Source: Lactobacillus gallinarum DSM 10532 = JCM 2011
GTDB taxonomy: Bacteria > Bacillota > Bacilli > Lactobacillales > Lactobacillaceae
DNA length: 64,000 bases
Assembly: GCF_001434975.1 (NCBI RefSeq)
Contig: NZ_AZEL01000044.1
Span: 1 to 64,000 of the forward strand
Direction of reading: 5' to 3'
How positions within the stretch are numbered: position 1 is the first letter of the stretch; each line of letters opens with the position of its first letter. A program made the translations under genes and the position numbers. Shown here piece by piece: positions 57,155 through 64,000 of this stretch. The notes under the pieces were generated by a model. The model made no database searches. It had not been told where the DNA came from and saw only the letters and a list, made by a program, of their open reading frames with translations.

Positions 57155-58402
57155 TTATTTTTGATTAAAGAATGTATCCCTTACAGCATTAATAACAGCT
57201 ACTTTATCATGCGCATATGTTAAGCCACCTTGCATATAAACCGCATAAGGTGGTCTAACTGGACCATCTGCAGAAAACTCAATAGTTGAGCCTGAAACAA
57301 AGTTCCCCGCTGCCATAATAATCTTATCTTCGTAGCCTTCCATTGGAACTGCTTCTGGAGTAACAAAAGAGTCAATTGGAGAATTCTTTTGTACTTCTTG
57401 AACGAATTTGATCATTTTGTCAGGATCATTAAAGATAATTGTTTCAATAATGTCGCTACGCTTTTCATCCCATGCGGGAGTGACATTCATTCCCATTTTA
57501 GCAAACAAGGCTGCCGCAAAAATCATACCTTTTTCAGCCATACCAGTTACATTAGGTGCTAAGAAAAAGCCCTCATAGAAGTCATGCAAGTTACCAATTG
57601 TTGCTCCTTCATCAGTGCAACCTGGAGCGGTAAGTGCAAGACGAGCATTTTCCACTAAATCTTTTTTACCGACAATATAGCCACCCATCTTAGCAAGACC
57701 ACCACCGGCATTCTTTATTAAAGAACCGGCCATTAAATCTGCGCCATATTCTGTTGCTTCATGCTTTTCAGAAAATTCACCGTAGCAATTATCAATGAAG
57801 ACAATACTTTGTGGACTAACTTTCTTAACAAAAGCAATCATCTCTTTAATTTGGTCGATAGTAAAAGTCTTACGAGTCGAATAACCACGTGATCTCTGGA
57901 TCGCTACCACCTTAGGCTGATCTCTACGGAGAATCTTCTCAGCTTCATCATAGTCAACCAAATTATCTTTTAGCGGAACATATGAAAACTTAACGCCTTT
58001 TTCAGCCAAAGTGCCACGCTTGTCATCAGTTAAACCAATTACCTTTTGCAAAGTATCATATGGCATCCCCGTCAAATAAGTCAAAGTATCGCCATATTTC
58101 AAATTACCATTCAATGCTGTAAACAAAGTATGAGTACCTGAAACAAACTGAGGGCGCACTAATGCATCTTCCGTGTCAAAGACTTGCGCATAAACTCGAT
58201 CTAACTTATCACGACCAATGTCATCATCACCATAGCCTGTAGCACCGTTTAAATCAGCTTCTGCTACGCTATTATCTTGAAATGCTTGCAATACCTTAGC
58301 CTGGTTATAAACAATCTGATCCTCAATTTCTGCCAATTTAGGAGCTATTTGTTTATCTACTTCTTTTACTATTTTTTGCAATTCATCTGGTATATTATTC
58401 AT
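57155..58402 (-). CDS. ynbB: PLP-dependent methionine-gamma-lyase-like protein (YnbB/aluminium-resistance family)
   Basis: The 415-residue product belongs to the fold-type I PLP enzymes related to cystathionine lyases. GATGYGDDDIGRDKLDRVYA is the family opening, VVAIQRSRGYSTRKTFTID and VFIDNCYGEF hold the PLP aspartate, and SLIKNAGGGLAKMGGYIVG holds the PLP lysine. The annotation as aluminium-resistance protein is historical, and the substrate is not established. It overlaps miaA by 8 bases and precedes glnA, as I recall for other lactobacilli and Bacillus ynbB. Confidence 0.85.
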   Translation of the reverse strand: MNNIPDELQKIVKEVDKQIAPKLAEIEDQIVYNQAKVLQAFQDNSVAEADLNGATGYGDDDIGRDKLDRVYAQVFDTEDALVRPQFVSGTHTLFTALNGNLKYGDTLTYLTGMPYDTLQKVIGLTDDKRGTLAEKGVKFSYVPLKDNLVDYDEAEKILRRDQPKVVAIQRSRGYSTRKTFTIDQIKEMIAFVKKVSPQSIVFIDNCYGEFSEKHEATEYGADLMAGSLIKNAGGGLAKMGGYIVGKKDLVENARLALTAPGCTDEGATIGNLHDFYEGFFLAPNVTGMAEKGMIFAAALFAKMGMNVTPAWDEKRSDIIETIIFNDPDKMIKFVQEVQKNSPIDSFVTPEAVPMEGYEDKIIMAAGNFVSGSTIEFSADGPVRPPYAVYMQGGLTYAHDKVAVINAVRDTFFNQK

Positions 58403-59315
58403 TCTTCCATGCCTCTACTTTTTCAATAATTTTTGCCTTACAATCAGGATCATTTAATGGATCAAACCAATTAACTGGCAACTGATTTCTAAAGTATGTC
58501 AGCTGTCTCTTCGCATACCGCCTAGATGCAGTTTTAAGTTGCTCAACGCACTCGTCTAAAGCTTTTTTGCCTTCAAAATAAGGAAAAAATTCTTTATATG
58601 CGATAGCTTGCAATACTTGATGTTCTTTATCCCTATTTTGATAAATAAACTTTGCCTCCTCTAGCATCCCCTTTTGCATCATGCGATCAACGCGCAAATT
58701 AATTCGGCGATAAATTTCTTGCCTGTCAGAATTTAAACCAATAATCAGATAATCATATCTAGGTTCAATCTTTTTTTGTTGTTGTGAAAATTTTTCACCT
58801 GTACGATCAATCACCGTTAATGCCCGCATCGTTCTGCGCGAATTAGGAACTGGGATTTTCTTAGCAGCTTCTGGATCTTTTTCATTTAAAATATCCCACA
58901 ACTTTTGCGGTCCATTCTGCTTTAAATAAACTTCCCACTTTTGGGAAGTTCCGCTGTCTTCGTCCTTTTTTTCTCCCAACTGCATTTTATTCAACAGAGC
59001 ATTAACGTAAAAGCCTGTTCCGCCTGCTAAAATAGGAAATTTACCTTTTTCACTAATATCTGTGATCGCCTTAGTAGCTTCACCAACAAAATCTTTGACA
59101 GAATATTCATCAAATACTGATCGTGTATCAACTAAATAATGCTTAACTTCTGCCTGCTCTTCTTTAGTTGCCTTAGCTGTACCGACTTCCACTTCTTGGT
59201 AAACTTGCATAGAATCACCAGAGACAATCTCACCATTTAATGTTTTCGCCAAAGAAATTGCCAAATTTGTTTTACCAATGGCAGTTGGCCCTACTATTGC
59301 TAGTACTTTTTGCAT
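58395..59315 (-). CDS. miaA: tRNA dimethylallyltransferase
   Basis: The 306-residue product has the P-loop GPTAIGKT at residues 8-15, EIVSGDSMQVYQEVEVGTAK, HYLVDTRSVFDEYSVKDF, and AGGTGFYVNALL. The closing region is AIAYKEFFPYFEGK then SRRYAKRQLTYFRNQ. MiaA adds dimethylallyl to A37 of tRNAs that read U-starting codons. It lies upstream of ynbB with an 8-base overlap, so translation is coupled. Confidence 0.96.
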   Translation of the reverse strand: MQKVLAIVGPTAIGKTNLAISLAKTLNGEIVSGDSMQVYQEVEVGTAKATKEEQAEVKHYLVDTRSVFDEYSVKDFVGEATKAITDISEKGKFPILAGGTGFYVNALLNKMQLGEKKDEDSGTSQKWEVYLKQNGPQKLWDILNEKDPEAAKKIPVPNSRRTMRALTVIDRTGEKFSQQQKKIEPRYDYLIIGLNSDRQEIYRRINLRVDRMMQKGMLEEAKFIYQNRDKEHQVLQAIAYKEFFPYFEGKKALDECVEQLKTASRRYAKRQLTYFRNQLPVNWFDPLNDPDCKAKIIEKVEAWKNE

Positions 59316-59344
59316 ATCATCATCTTTTCAATTTTATTTTTGAT

Positions 59345-59392
59345 ACAAAAAAGCACATTTAGGCTCCTTCAGCTCTAAATGTGTCTTTTTTT
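59345..59392 (-). terminator. Terminator of the rhodanese-like gene
   Basis: The arms AGACACATTTAGAG and CTAAATGTGCTTTTTTG form a hairpin with a T-run on the minus strand, just after the stop at 59394. Confidence 0.8.
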
Positions 59393-59393
59393 A

Positions 59394-59795
59394 TTAATAT
59401 TTAGACTTTTTAGTTCTACCATCCCAAGTTTCAAAACCACCTTTAAGCCAGTGGATTGAAACAAAGCCCTTCTTCTTTAAGAAACGGGCAGCTCTCAAAG
59501 TAATTGTGTTTGAATCTGAGTAAAGATAAACCGGTAAATCACTTCTAAGTTCATTATATTGGTATTTAAGCATTGTATATGGCAAATTGCGGGCACCATC
59601 AATATGCTTGCGCTTAAACGGTTCTTTTTCACGCAGATCGATAATTTGTGCCTTGCGCATGCCTGCCTTAAATTCTTCATTAGTCAATTCACCGCCGATA
59701 GATTTGGCTTGGATCTTATTCCATCCCCAAATACCTACAAAAACTAAAATAATGGCTAATAAAACTAAATCTAAGATAATTAAAAAACTCGACAT
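59394..59795 (-). CDS. Membrane-anchored rhodanese-like protein without catalytic cysteine
   Basis: The 133-residue product has an N-terminal membrane segment (about 5-24, IILDLVLLAIILVFVGIWGW) followed by one rhodanese domain. Rhodanese marks are AQIIDLREKEPFKRKHIDGA, ARNLPYTML and FVSIHWLKGGFETWDG. At the active-site loop, where Y-C-x-x-G-x-R is expected, the sequence is VYLYSDSNTITLRAA. The persulfide cysteine is missing, so sulfur transfer is unlikely and a binding or regulatory role is possible. It is not in the operon of its upstream neighbour, from which about 60 bases separate it. Confidence 0.85.
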   Translation of the reverse strand: MSSFLIILDLVLLAIILVFVGIWGWNKIQAKSIGGELTNEEFKAGMRKAQIIDLREKEPFKRKHIDGARNLPYTMLKYQYNELRSDLPVYLYSDSNTITLRAARFLKKKGFVSIHWLKGGFETWDGRTKKSKY

Positions 59796-59853
59796 AAACC
59801 TTAATCTGCCCTTCCATAAAAACTTACAAATATAATGATACCGCTAAACTAAT

Positions 59854-60081
59854 TTACTTGCTATCCTTTTTCTTTTTATCTTCCTCTTTTAGTTCTTCGA
59901 TTCTATGTTCTCTACGTAAAATCAATTTTGCAATCATATAATCATGTTTATCAATTAAACCGGCTTTATTGATATTATCAAGTTCGAGCGCCATCAATTC
60001 AATATCCCAGATTCTTTTACCAACATGAACTAAAATGCCATATTTTTCTAAAAGTTGTTGTACATCGTATAAAGTCTTCAT
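59854..60081 (-). CDS. yqgQ: YqgQ-family small protein
   Basis: The 75-residue product matches the DUF910/YqgQ family. It has the opening TLYDVQQLLEKYGILVHVGK, then RIWDIELMALELDNINKAGL, and a highly charged Lys/Asp/Glu tail. The function is unknown, but the gene typically follows the rhomboid gene (gluP/yqgP) and precedes glucokinase in Bacillus. It begins directly after the rhomboid stop codon. Confidence 0.85.
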   Translation of the reverse strand: MKTLYDVQQLLEKYGILVHVGKRIWDIELMALELDNINKAGLIDKHDYMIAKLILRREHRIEELKEEDKKKKDSK

Positions 60082-60762
60082 TTAAAAGTTAATAACCATT
60101 CCTGTTCTAACAGTCCACACTATATAAACGATCAAAACAGCGCCCGCTAAAACGCGCCACTTAGGATTATACGTCCGCATTACGCGATCACCTAAAATGA
60201 TAGCTAGCAAGAAGCCAGTTATTAAACCACCAATATGACCCCAAATATCAATACCGGGTACAAAAATATCTAACGCTAAATTAATCAGTGCTAAGACAAA
60301 AGCTTGTCTTCCTAAAAAACTAATTATTGGATTATGGAAATTACGCAAGCCAATGGCAACCATAGCCCCAAAAAGTCCGAACAAAGCTGTTGAAGCTCCT
60401 GCACTTAAACTTCGATCTGAACTAAAAGTCAAACTAAATAAATTACCACCAACTCCAGCCAATAAATACGTAACTAAAAAGCGCGTATGACCCATAACTG
60501 GCTCCATATATTGACCCATGTAATAGATAATGACAGCATTTGATATTAAATGCATGACACCAATATGCAAAAATTGAGCAGTAAATAAACGCCACCATTG
60601 ATGACCAGCGACTACCGCATAATTATTCATGGCTCCCATTTTCATCAAAACATTGACGCTTTCGGAGCCACCTAAAAAGACTTCAACTAAAAAGACTATT
60701 AATAAAACTATTAAAATTCCTAAGGTCACAAATATTTGTGAGAGGTTAATTTTTTGCTTCAT
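60082..60762 (-). CDS. Rhomboid-family intramembrane serine protease
   Basis: The 226-residue product has about seven membrane segments. The catalytic serine is in LSAGASTALFGLFGAMVAIG, the catalytic histidine in DIWGHIGGLITGFLLA, and QWWRLFTAQFLHIGVMHLISN is the rhomboid L1/TM2 motif. These proteases cut transmembrane substrates within the membrane. The substrate here is unknown. It lies between 5-formyl-THF cyclo-ligase and yqgQ, like yqgP/gluP of Bacillus. The ribosome-binding site is GGAGG. Confidence 0.94.
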   Translation of the reverse strand: MKQKINLSQIFVTLGILIVLLIVFLVEVFLGGSESVNVLMKMGAMNNYAVVAGHQWWRLFTAQFLHIGVMHLISNAVIIYYMGQYMEPVMGHTRFLVTYLLAGVGGNLFSLTFSSDRSLSAGASTALFGLFGAMVAIGLRNFHNPIISFLGRQAFVLALINLALDIFVPGIDIWGHIGGLITGFLLAIILGDRVMRTYNPKWRVLAGAVLIVYIVWTVRTGMVINF

Positions 60763-60781
60763 TCCAGCCTCCTTAAATTAA

Positions 60782-61342
60782 TTAATGTGTTTCAGTAGTT
60801 ATCAGCGTCCGAACTGGTATATCAGTGTTTTCAACAGGCCATTCAGCATGTTGGAATTGCATTTGAGAATTCACTAGTGATACAGTCTTAGGATTATATT
60901 TTGCTAAAAAGCGATCGTAATAGCCGCCACCAAAACCAAGACGAACGTGAGAATCAAGTGCGAATGCTAATCCAGGCACAATCACCAAGTCCAAATGATT
61001 ATTAACTATAGCATCTGGGTCAGCGATTTCCTCTACACCAAAACTAGATTTTTTCAATTTACTCATATATGTGTAATGCAAAAAATTTAAAGTATGATCT
61101 TGATCATTTTCAGCTTTGGCCAAATATACCTCTTTACCCTCATCCCATAAATGAGCAATTACTTCGGAAGTATCCACCTCTAAAGGTAGAGAAGCAGTTA
61201 TTCCAATAGTTTGACTATTTTTGATTAAATCAGATTCCATTAACTTTTTAAGTAAAATTGTATCTTCTAATTTTTTATCTTCAGTTTTGGCAAAACGCTT
61301 TAATTTATTTATTTGTATTTTTCTTAATTCTGATTTTTTCAT
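60782..61342 (-). CDS. 5-formyltetrahydrofolate cyclo-ligase
   Basis: The 186-residue product shows the family markers. N-terminal lysines occur in KKSELRKIQINKLKRF, GITASLPLEVDTSEVIAHLW is present, LDLVIVPGLAFALDSHVRLG and GFGGGYYDRFL contain the metal/ATP site. It converts 5-formyl-THF to 5,10-methenyl-THF with ATP. It lies 19 bases before the rhomboid gene, an arrangement also known in Bacillus (yqgN-yqgP). Confidence 0.95.
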   Translation of the reverse strand: MKKSELRKIQINKLKRFAKTEDKKLEDTILLKKLMESDLIKNSQTIGITASLPLEVDTSEVIAHLWDEGKEVYLAKAENDQDHTLNFLHYTYMSKLKKSSFGVEEIADPDAIVNNHLDLVIVPGLAFALDSHVRLGFGGGYYDRFLAKYNPKTVSLVNSQMQFQHAEWPVENTDIPVRTLITTETH

Positions 61343-61355
61343 TTTTTACCTACAA

Positions 61356-61384
61356 AAAATAGCAGGCACACAACCTGCTACTTT
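61356..61384 (-). terminator. Terminator of rpmG
   Basis: The stem TAGCAGG/CCTGCTA is followed by TTTTTTG on the minus strand, between rpmG and the cyclo-ligase gene. Confidence 0.85.
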
Positions 61385-61390
61385 GATTTA

Positions 61391-61540
61391 TTACTTAGTT
61401 TCACGGTGAAGTGTTGCGCGTCTTTCAACTGGGCAATACTTCTTCAAAGATAAACGTTCCGGATGCTTACGCTTGTTCTTCTTAGATAAGTAACTTCTAT
61501 CGCCACATTCGGTGCATTCTAAAATGATGTTATCTGCCAT
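61391..61540 (-). CDS. rpmG: Ribosomal protein L33
   Basis: This 49-residue gene was found by eye, being short. It reads [20 protein letters not shown], then [20 protein letters not shown] and RATLHRETK. The first zinc pair C-x-x-C is present (Cys9, Cys12). In the second only one cysteine remains (YCPVE), so the protein is intermediate between zinc-binding and zinc-free L33. GGTGGTG lies 7 bases before the ATG. A terminator follows. Confidence 0.96.
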   Translation of the reverse strand: MADNIILECTECGDRSYLSKKNKRKHPERLSLKKYCPVERRATLHRETK

Positions 61541-61616
61541 TTTTTTCACCACCTACACTTTTATTCTGACTGTACTAGAATAGCATTTTTCAAGCAATTT
61601 GACCAGTGTTAATTCT

Positions 61617-63725
61617 TTATTTTGTTGAATGAAGTTTAAAATAATCCTGAATCATTGCTTTAGCGACTTGCAAAGTATACTTCCCTTCCATGTCTGGATC
61701 AAGACCTGGGAACACCACAGCTACAGCAAGCTTTGGATTTTTAGATGGAGCGTAACCAATGAAAGTAGCGTTAATTAATTCAATATTATGTTTTCTATTA
61801 GGGTGTTCAGCATCATAGTAGAAAGTTTGGGCAGTACCAGTTTTACCTGAAACTGATGGTTTAACATCTTTCAAGTAGTGAGCAGTACCCCAACCATTTG
61901 TACCATGTACTACACGCCAGAATCCTTTTCTAACTACGTTTAATTCATCTGGAGTCCATGGAATAGACTGTTGAACGTTTGGCTTCTTATTGTAGTTAAT
62001 ATAAATCTTCTTGCCGTCTTTACTTGTCTTCCCAACAGACTGCACAATATATGGCTGCATTCTATAACCACCATTAGCAATTGTAGATACATATTGAGCA
62101 AGCTGAATTGGTGTATAAGCATCATAGTTACCATATGCCAAGTCAAGTACTGAACCAGAAAGAATATTTCCTTTAGAATTGAAGGACTTACCTTCAATTC
62201 CGGCAACTTCACCAGGAAGGTCAACACCAGTCTTTTGACCAAGACCAAACATTGCAAAGTTTCTTCTTAAAGTATTAAAAGCATTGTCTGGCATATGGAT
62301 GTAGGTCTTAGGTACATATTTTGCACCAACCCAATTCATTGCTAAGTGCATCATATAAATGTTACTTGAAACTTCTAGCGCTGTTTCGGCATCCAATGAA
62401 CTGAATGTTCCGACTGGGTAAACAGATTTCTTAACTGGTGAACCTGGAAGATAAATTGGCGTATCGGGCAAAGTGTTGCTAGTAGGAGTAATAACTTTAT
62501 TAATCAAACCACCAGAAACAGTTGCACCCTTAACTACTGACCCCATAACAAATGACTGATTGATTACACCTAAGGCATTATCGGTAGTCTTGCCTGTATT
62601 CGTATTACGGTTAATACCAGCTACCGCTAATAATGCTCCCGTATTTGGATTCATTGCCACGGCGTAGGCACCGTTAGAATAGCGAGCTGCTCCTGCACCA
62701 ATAGCTGAACCATAAATTCGCTTCAAAGATGCCTGAACTTCCTTTTGATACTTGGCATCAATGGTCAACATTAAGCTGGCACCAGCTTGTCCATCATAAA
62801 CTGTCTTAGTCTGTTGAATATTACCATTAGACTTAGTAGTTACCTTGCTAGTTGACTTCGTTCCTTTTAATAGCGGTTCATATTCCTTTTCCAAATATGA
62901 AGTACCTACTCGATCATTACGAGAATAGCCATTTCTCAAGTAGTACTGCAAGTTATCGCTAGGTAATCCGGATTTTTCAGTAGAAACTGAACCAATAATA
63001 CTTTGGATAGATGAACCATTTGGATAAGATCTTTGCCAGTCAGTTCCGATACCGACACCTGGCAACTCTGATAGGTGCTCACCCACTTGAGCGATTTCCT
63101 TATCAGTTAAGCCCTTATTTTTGATATAAATAGTTGATAAAGTATAGGCACCAGAAATCTTATTAAAGATCAATGCGGCCGTTTTCTGCTTTTCAGTTAA
63201 CTTAGGATCCATTTTTTCAACATAAGCAATTGCGGCTTGGTAAACCTCGGAATTAGTTTTCTTATTTCCGCTTGCATCTACCTTAGCTGATTTAGGCAAT
63301 TCAGCTGAAATCTTAGTATTATTATCTTCATCAGCTAAATAATAATCGGCAATCATTTGCTTTGTCGGCTTTTCATCTGTAATCTTAATATAGTTGCTCA
63401 ACGCATTAGAAATTTGATATATCTGCGTTGTGGTGGTCGAAGCACTCTTAGTATAAGTGATAGCATTAGTAGCCTTATTTCCTACTAATACATGTCCCTT
63501 AGCATCATACATAACACCTCGCGGCACCTGATTTGAAACAACTGTCGAATCCGATTGTTGTACTTCTGCTTTAAAACGAGATCCATATACTAGCTGTAAA
63601 TAAGCCAGTTGTCCGATCAACATCGCAAAAAGCACAAGGATAACCCCTACGATGATTCGCATTCTTATTGGAGTAGAAGACTGTTTGTTTGAACCAGTCC
63701 CACTATTTTTTCTAAAATAATCCAC
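61617..63725 (-). CDS. Class B penicillin-binding protein (PBP2B/PbpB type transpeptidase)
   Basis: The 702-residue product has a short cytosolic tail and a membrane anchor (about 22-44, MRIIVGVILVLFAMLIGQLAY). A pedestal domain follows, with QVPRGVMYDAKGHVLVGN. The transpeptidase domain has SxxK as S-V-V-K in VMGSVVKGATVSG, SxN as SSN in EVSSNIYMMHL and KTG in VSGKTGTAQTF. No C-terminal PASTA repeats are present, so it resembles the PBP2b/PBP2A elongation class more than PBP2x. It crosslinks peptidoglycan on the outer face. The start is GTG with AAGGGA upstream. Confidence 0.92.
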   Translation of the reverse strand: MDYFRKNSGTGSNKQSSTPIRMRIIVGVILVLFAMLIGQLAYLQLVYGSRFKAEVQQSDSTVVSNQVPRGVMYDAKGHVLVGNKATNAITYTKSASTTTTQIYQISNALSNYIKITDEKPTKQMIADYYLADEDNNTKISAELPKSAKVDASGNKKTNSEVYQAAIAYVEKMDPKLTEKQKTAALIFNKISGAYTLSTIYIKNKGLTDKEIAQVGEHLSELPGVGIGTDWQRSYPNGSSIQSIIGSVSTEKSGLPSDNLQYYLRNGYSRNDRVGTSYLEKEYEPLLKGTKSTSKVTTKSNGNIQQTKTVYDGQAGASLMLTIDAKYQKEVQASLKRIYGSAIGAGAARYSNGAYAVAMNPNTGALLAVAGINRNTNTGKTTDNALGVINQSFVMGSVVKGATVSGGLINKVITPTSNTLPDTPIYLPGSPVKKSVYPVGTFSSLDAETALEVSSNIYMMHLAMNWVGAKYVPKTYIHMPDNAFNTLRRNFAMFGLGQKTGVDLPGEVAGIEGKSFNSKGNILSGSVLDLAYGNYDAYTPIQLAQYVSTIANGGYRMQPYIVQSVGKTSKDGKKIYINYNKKPNVQQSIPWTPDELNVVRKGFWRVVHGTNGWGTAHYLKDVKPSVSGKTGTAQTFYYDAEHPNRKHNIELINATFIGYAPSKNPKLAVAVVFPGLDPDMEGKYTLQVAKAMIQDYFKLHSTK

Positions 63726-63815
63726 GTATATCGTCCCTTACTAAAACTGTATGTATTTTAACAAAAACTGAACGTTAATTCTACGATTGAGAATGGAGCT
63801 TAGCTAAATTTTAAG

Positions 63816-64000
63816 ATGAATAATTATTTTACTATCCATAAATTATTTACTGCTAAAAAAAATCTTCTTTTTTTATTAAGTTTTATTTTACCTGGTTTAA
63901 TTTTCTTCAGCTACTTCTTTTATACCAAAAATGGCGTTTTAACAGTAGACCTGGGGCAACAATATGTTGATTTCCTCGCTTTTTTTAGAAATAACTTGTT
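63816..64000 (+). CDS. YfhO-family membrane protein, N-terminal part
   Basis: An open frame runs from ATG 63816 off the window end (61 codons seen). It has a membrane segment LLFLLSFILPGLIFFSYFFY, then KNGVLTVDLGQQYVDFLAFF. The block D-L-G-Q-Q-Y-V-D-F matches the start of YfhO-type large membrane proteins, which in Firmicutes are linked to teichoic-acid glycosylation. It is divergent from the PBP gene. The ribosome-binding site is weak and distant (GGAG, about 18 bases), so the start is tentative. Confidence 0.7.
   Translation, partial: MNNYFTIHKLFTAKKNLLFLLSFILPGLIFFSYFFYTKNGVLTVDLGQQYVDFLAFFRNNL

Overview
The window looks like chromosome from a host- or dairy-associated Lactobacillus of the delbrueckii/acidophilus branch (L. 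crispatus, L. helveticus, L. gallinarum, L. acidophilus and relatives). The reasons are low GC, S-layer-type SLAP modules on secreted proteins, the split LacL/LacM beta-galactosidase next to a GH42 enzyme, galactoside permeases with a fused IIA domain, and an L33 protein of lactobacillus type. The species call is from memory of these families, not from a search. No tRNA, rRNA, CRISPR array or prophage was seen.

Layout. 1-4.2 kb: a secreted 5'-nucleotidase cut off inside its SLAP domain by an insertion-sequence end, a truncated transposase and two small unknown genes. 4.25-6.4 kb: a T-box leader with an apparent ATG (Met) specifier, an unlisted 39-codon membrane ORF, a short MetE-like enzyme and luxS. 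6.4-10.5 kb: a YjeM-type permease, a decayed secreted-protein gene and a small SLAP-like secreted protein. 10.6-15.5 kb: six tightly packed genes encoding a small (p)ppGpp synthetase, an OmpR/histidine-kinase pair, an MFS transporter, an OsmC protein and an aldo/keto-reductase-like protein.

15.6-41.4 kb is a galactoside island. It holds a raffinose/melibiose operon (permease, melA, gtfA) with a divergent AraC regulator, then galM, galT-galK, lacS with a GH42 lacZ, lacR, lacL-lacM and galE, a frameshifted LacI regulator and a second melA. Gene relics lie between these units: an amidohydrolase tail, a membrane-protein tail, a GH32 tail and an AraC tail. Five perfect matches to the CcpA cre consensus and a family of TTTAGTAAAT-type palindromes sit upstream of the operons, so CcpA and LacR probably co-regulate them. 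Galactosides enter through the permeases, are split by alpha- or beta-galactosidases, and galactose goes through GalM, GalK, GalT and GalE. Sucrose released from raffinose goes to GtfA.

41.4-50.2 kb encodes a compact respiratory set (cydA-cydB-cydD-cydC-menG-menA-ndh), probably active when heme and a quinone precursor are supplied from outside. Next come an L-lactate-oxidase-like flavoprotein, a phosphatase gene beheaded by a second copy of the same IS end, and three diverged tandem lipoprotein paralogues (52.4-55.6 kb). 55.7-64 kb is housekeeping: glnA, a PLP enzyme, miaA, a rhodanese-like membrane protein lacking its cysteine, yqgQ, rhomboid protease, 5-formyl-THF cyclo-ligase, rpmG, a class B PBP and the start of a YfhO-like gene.
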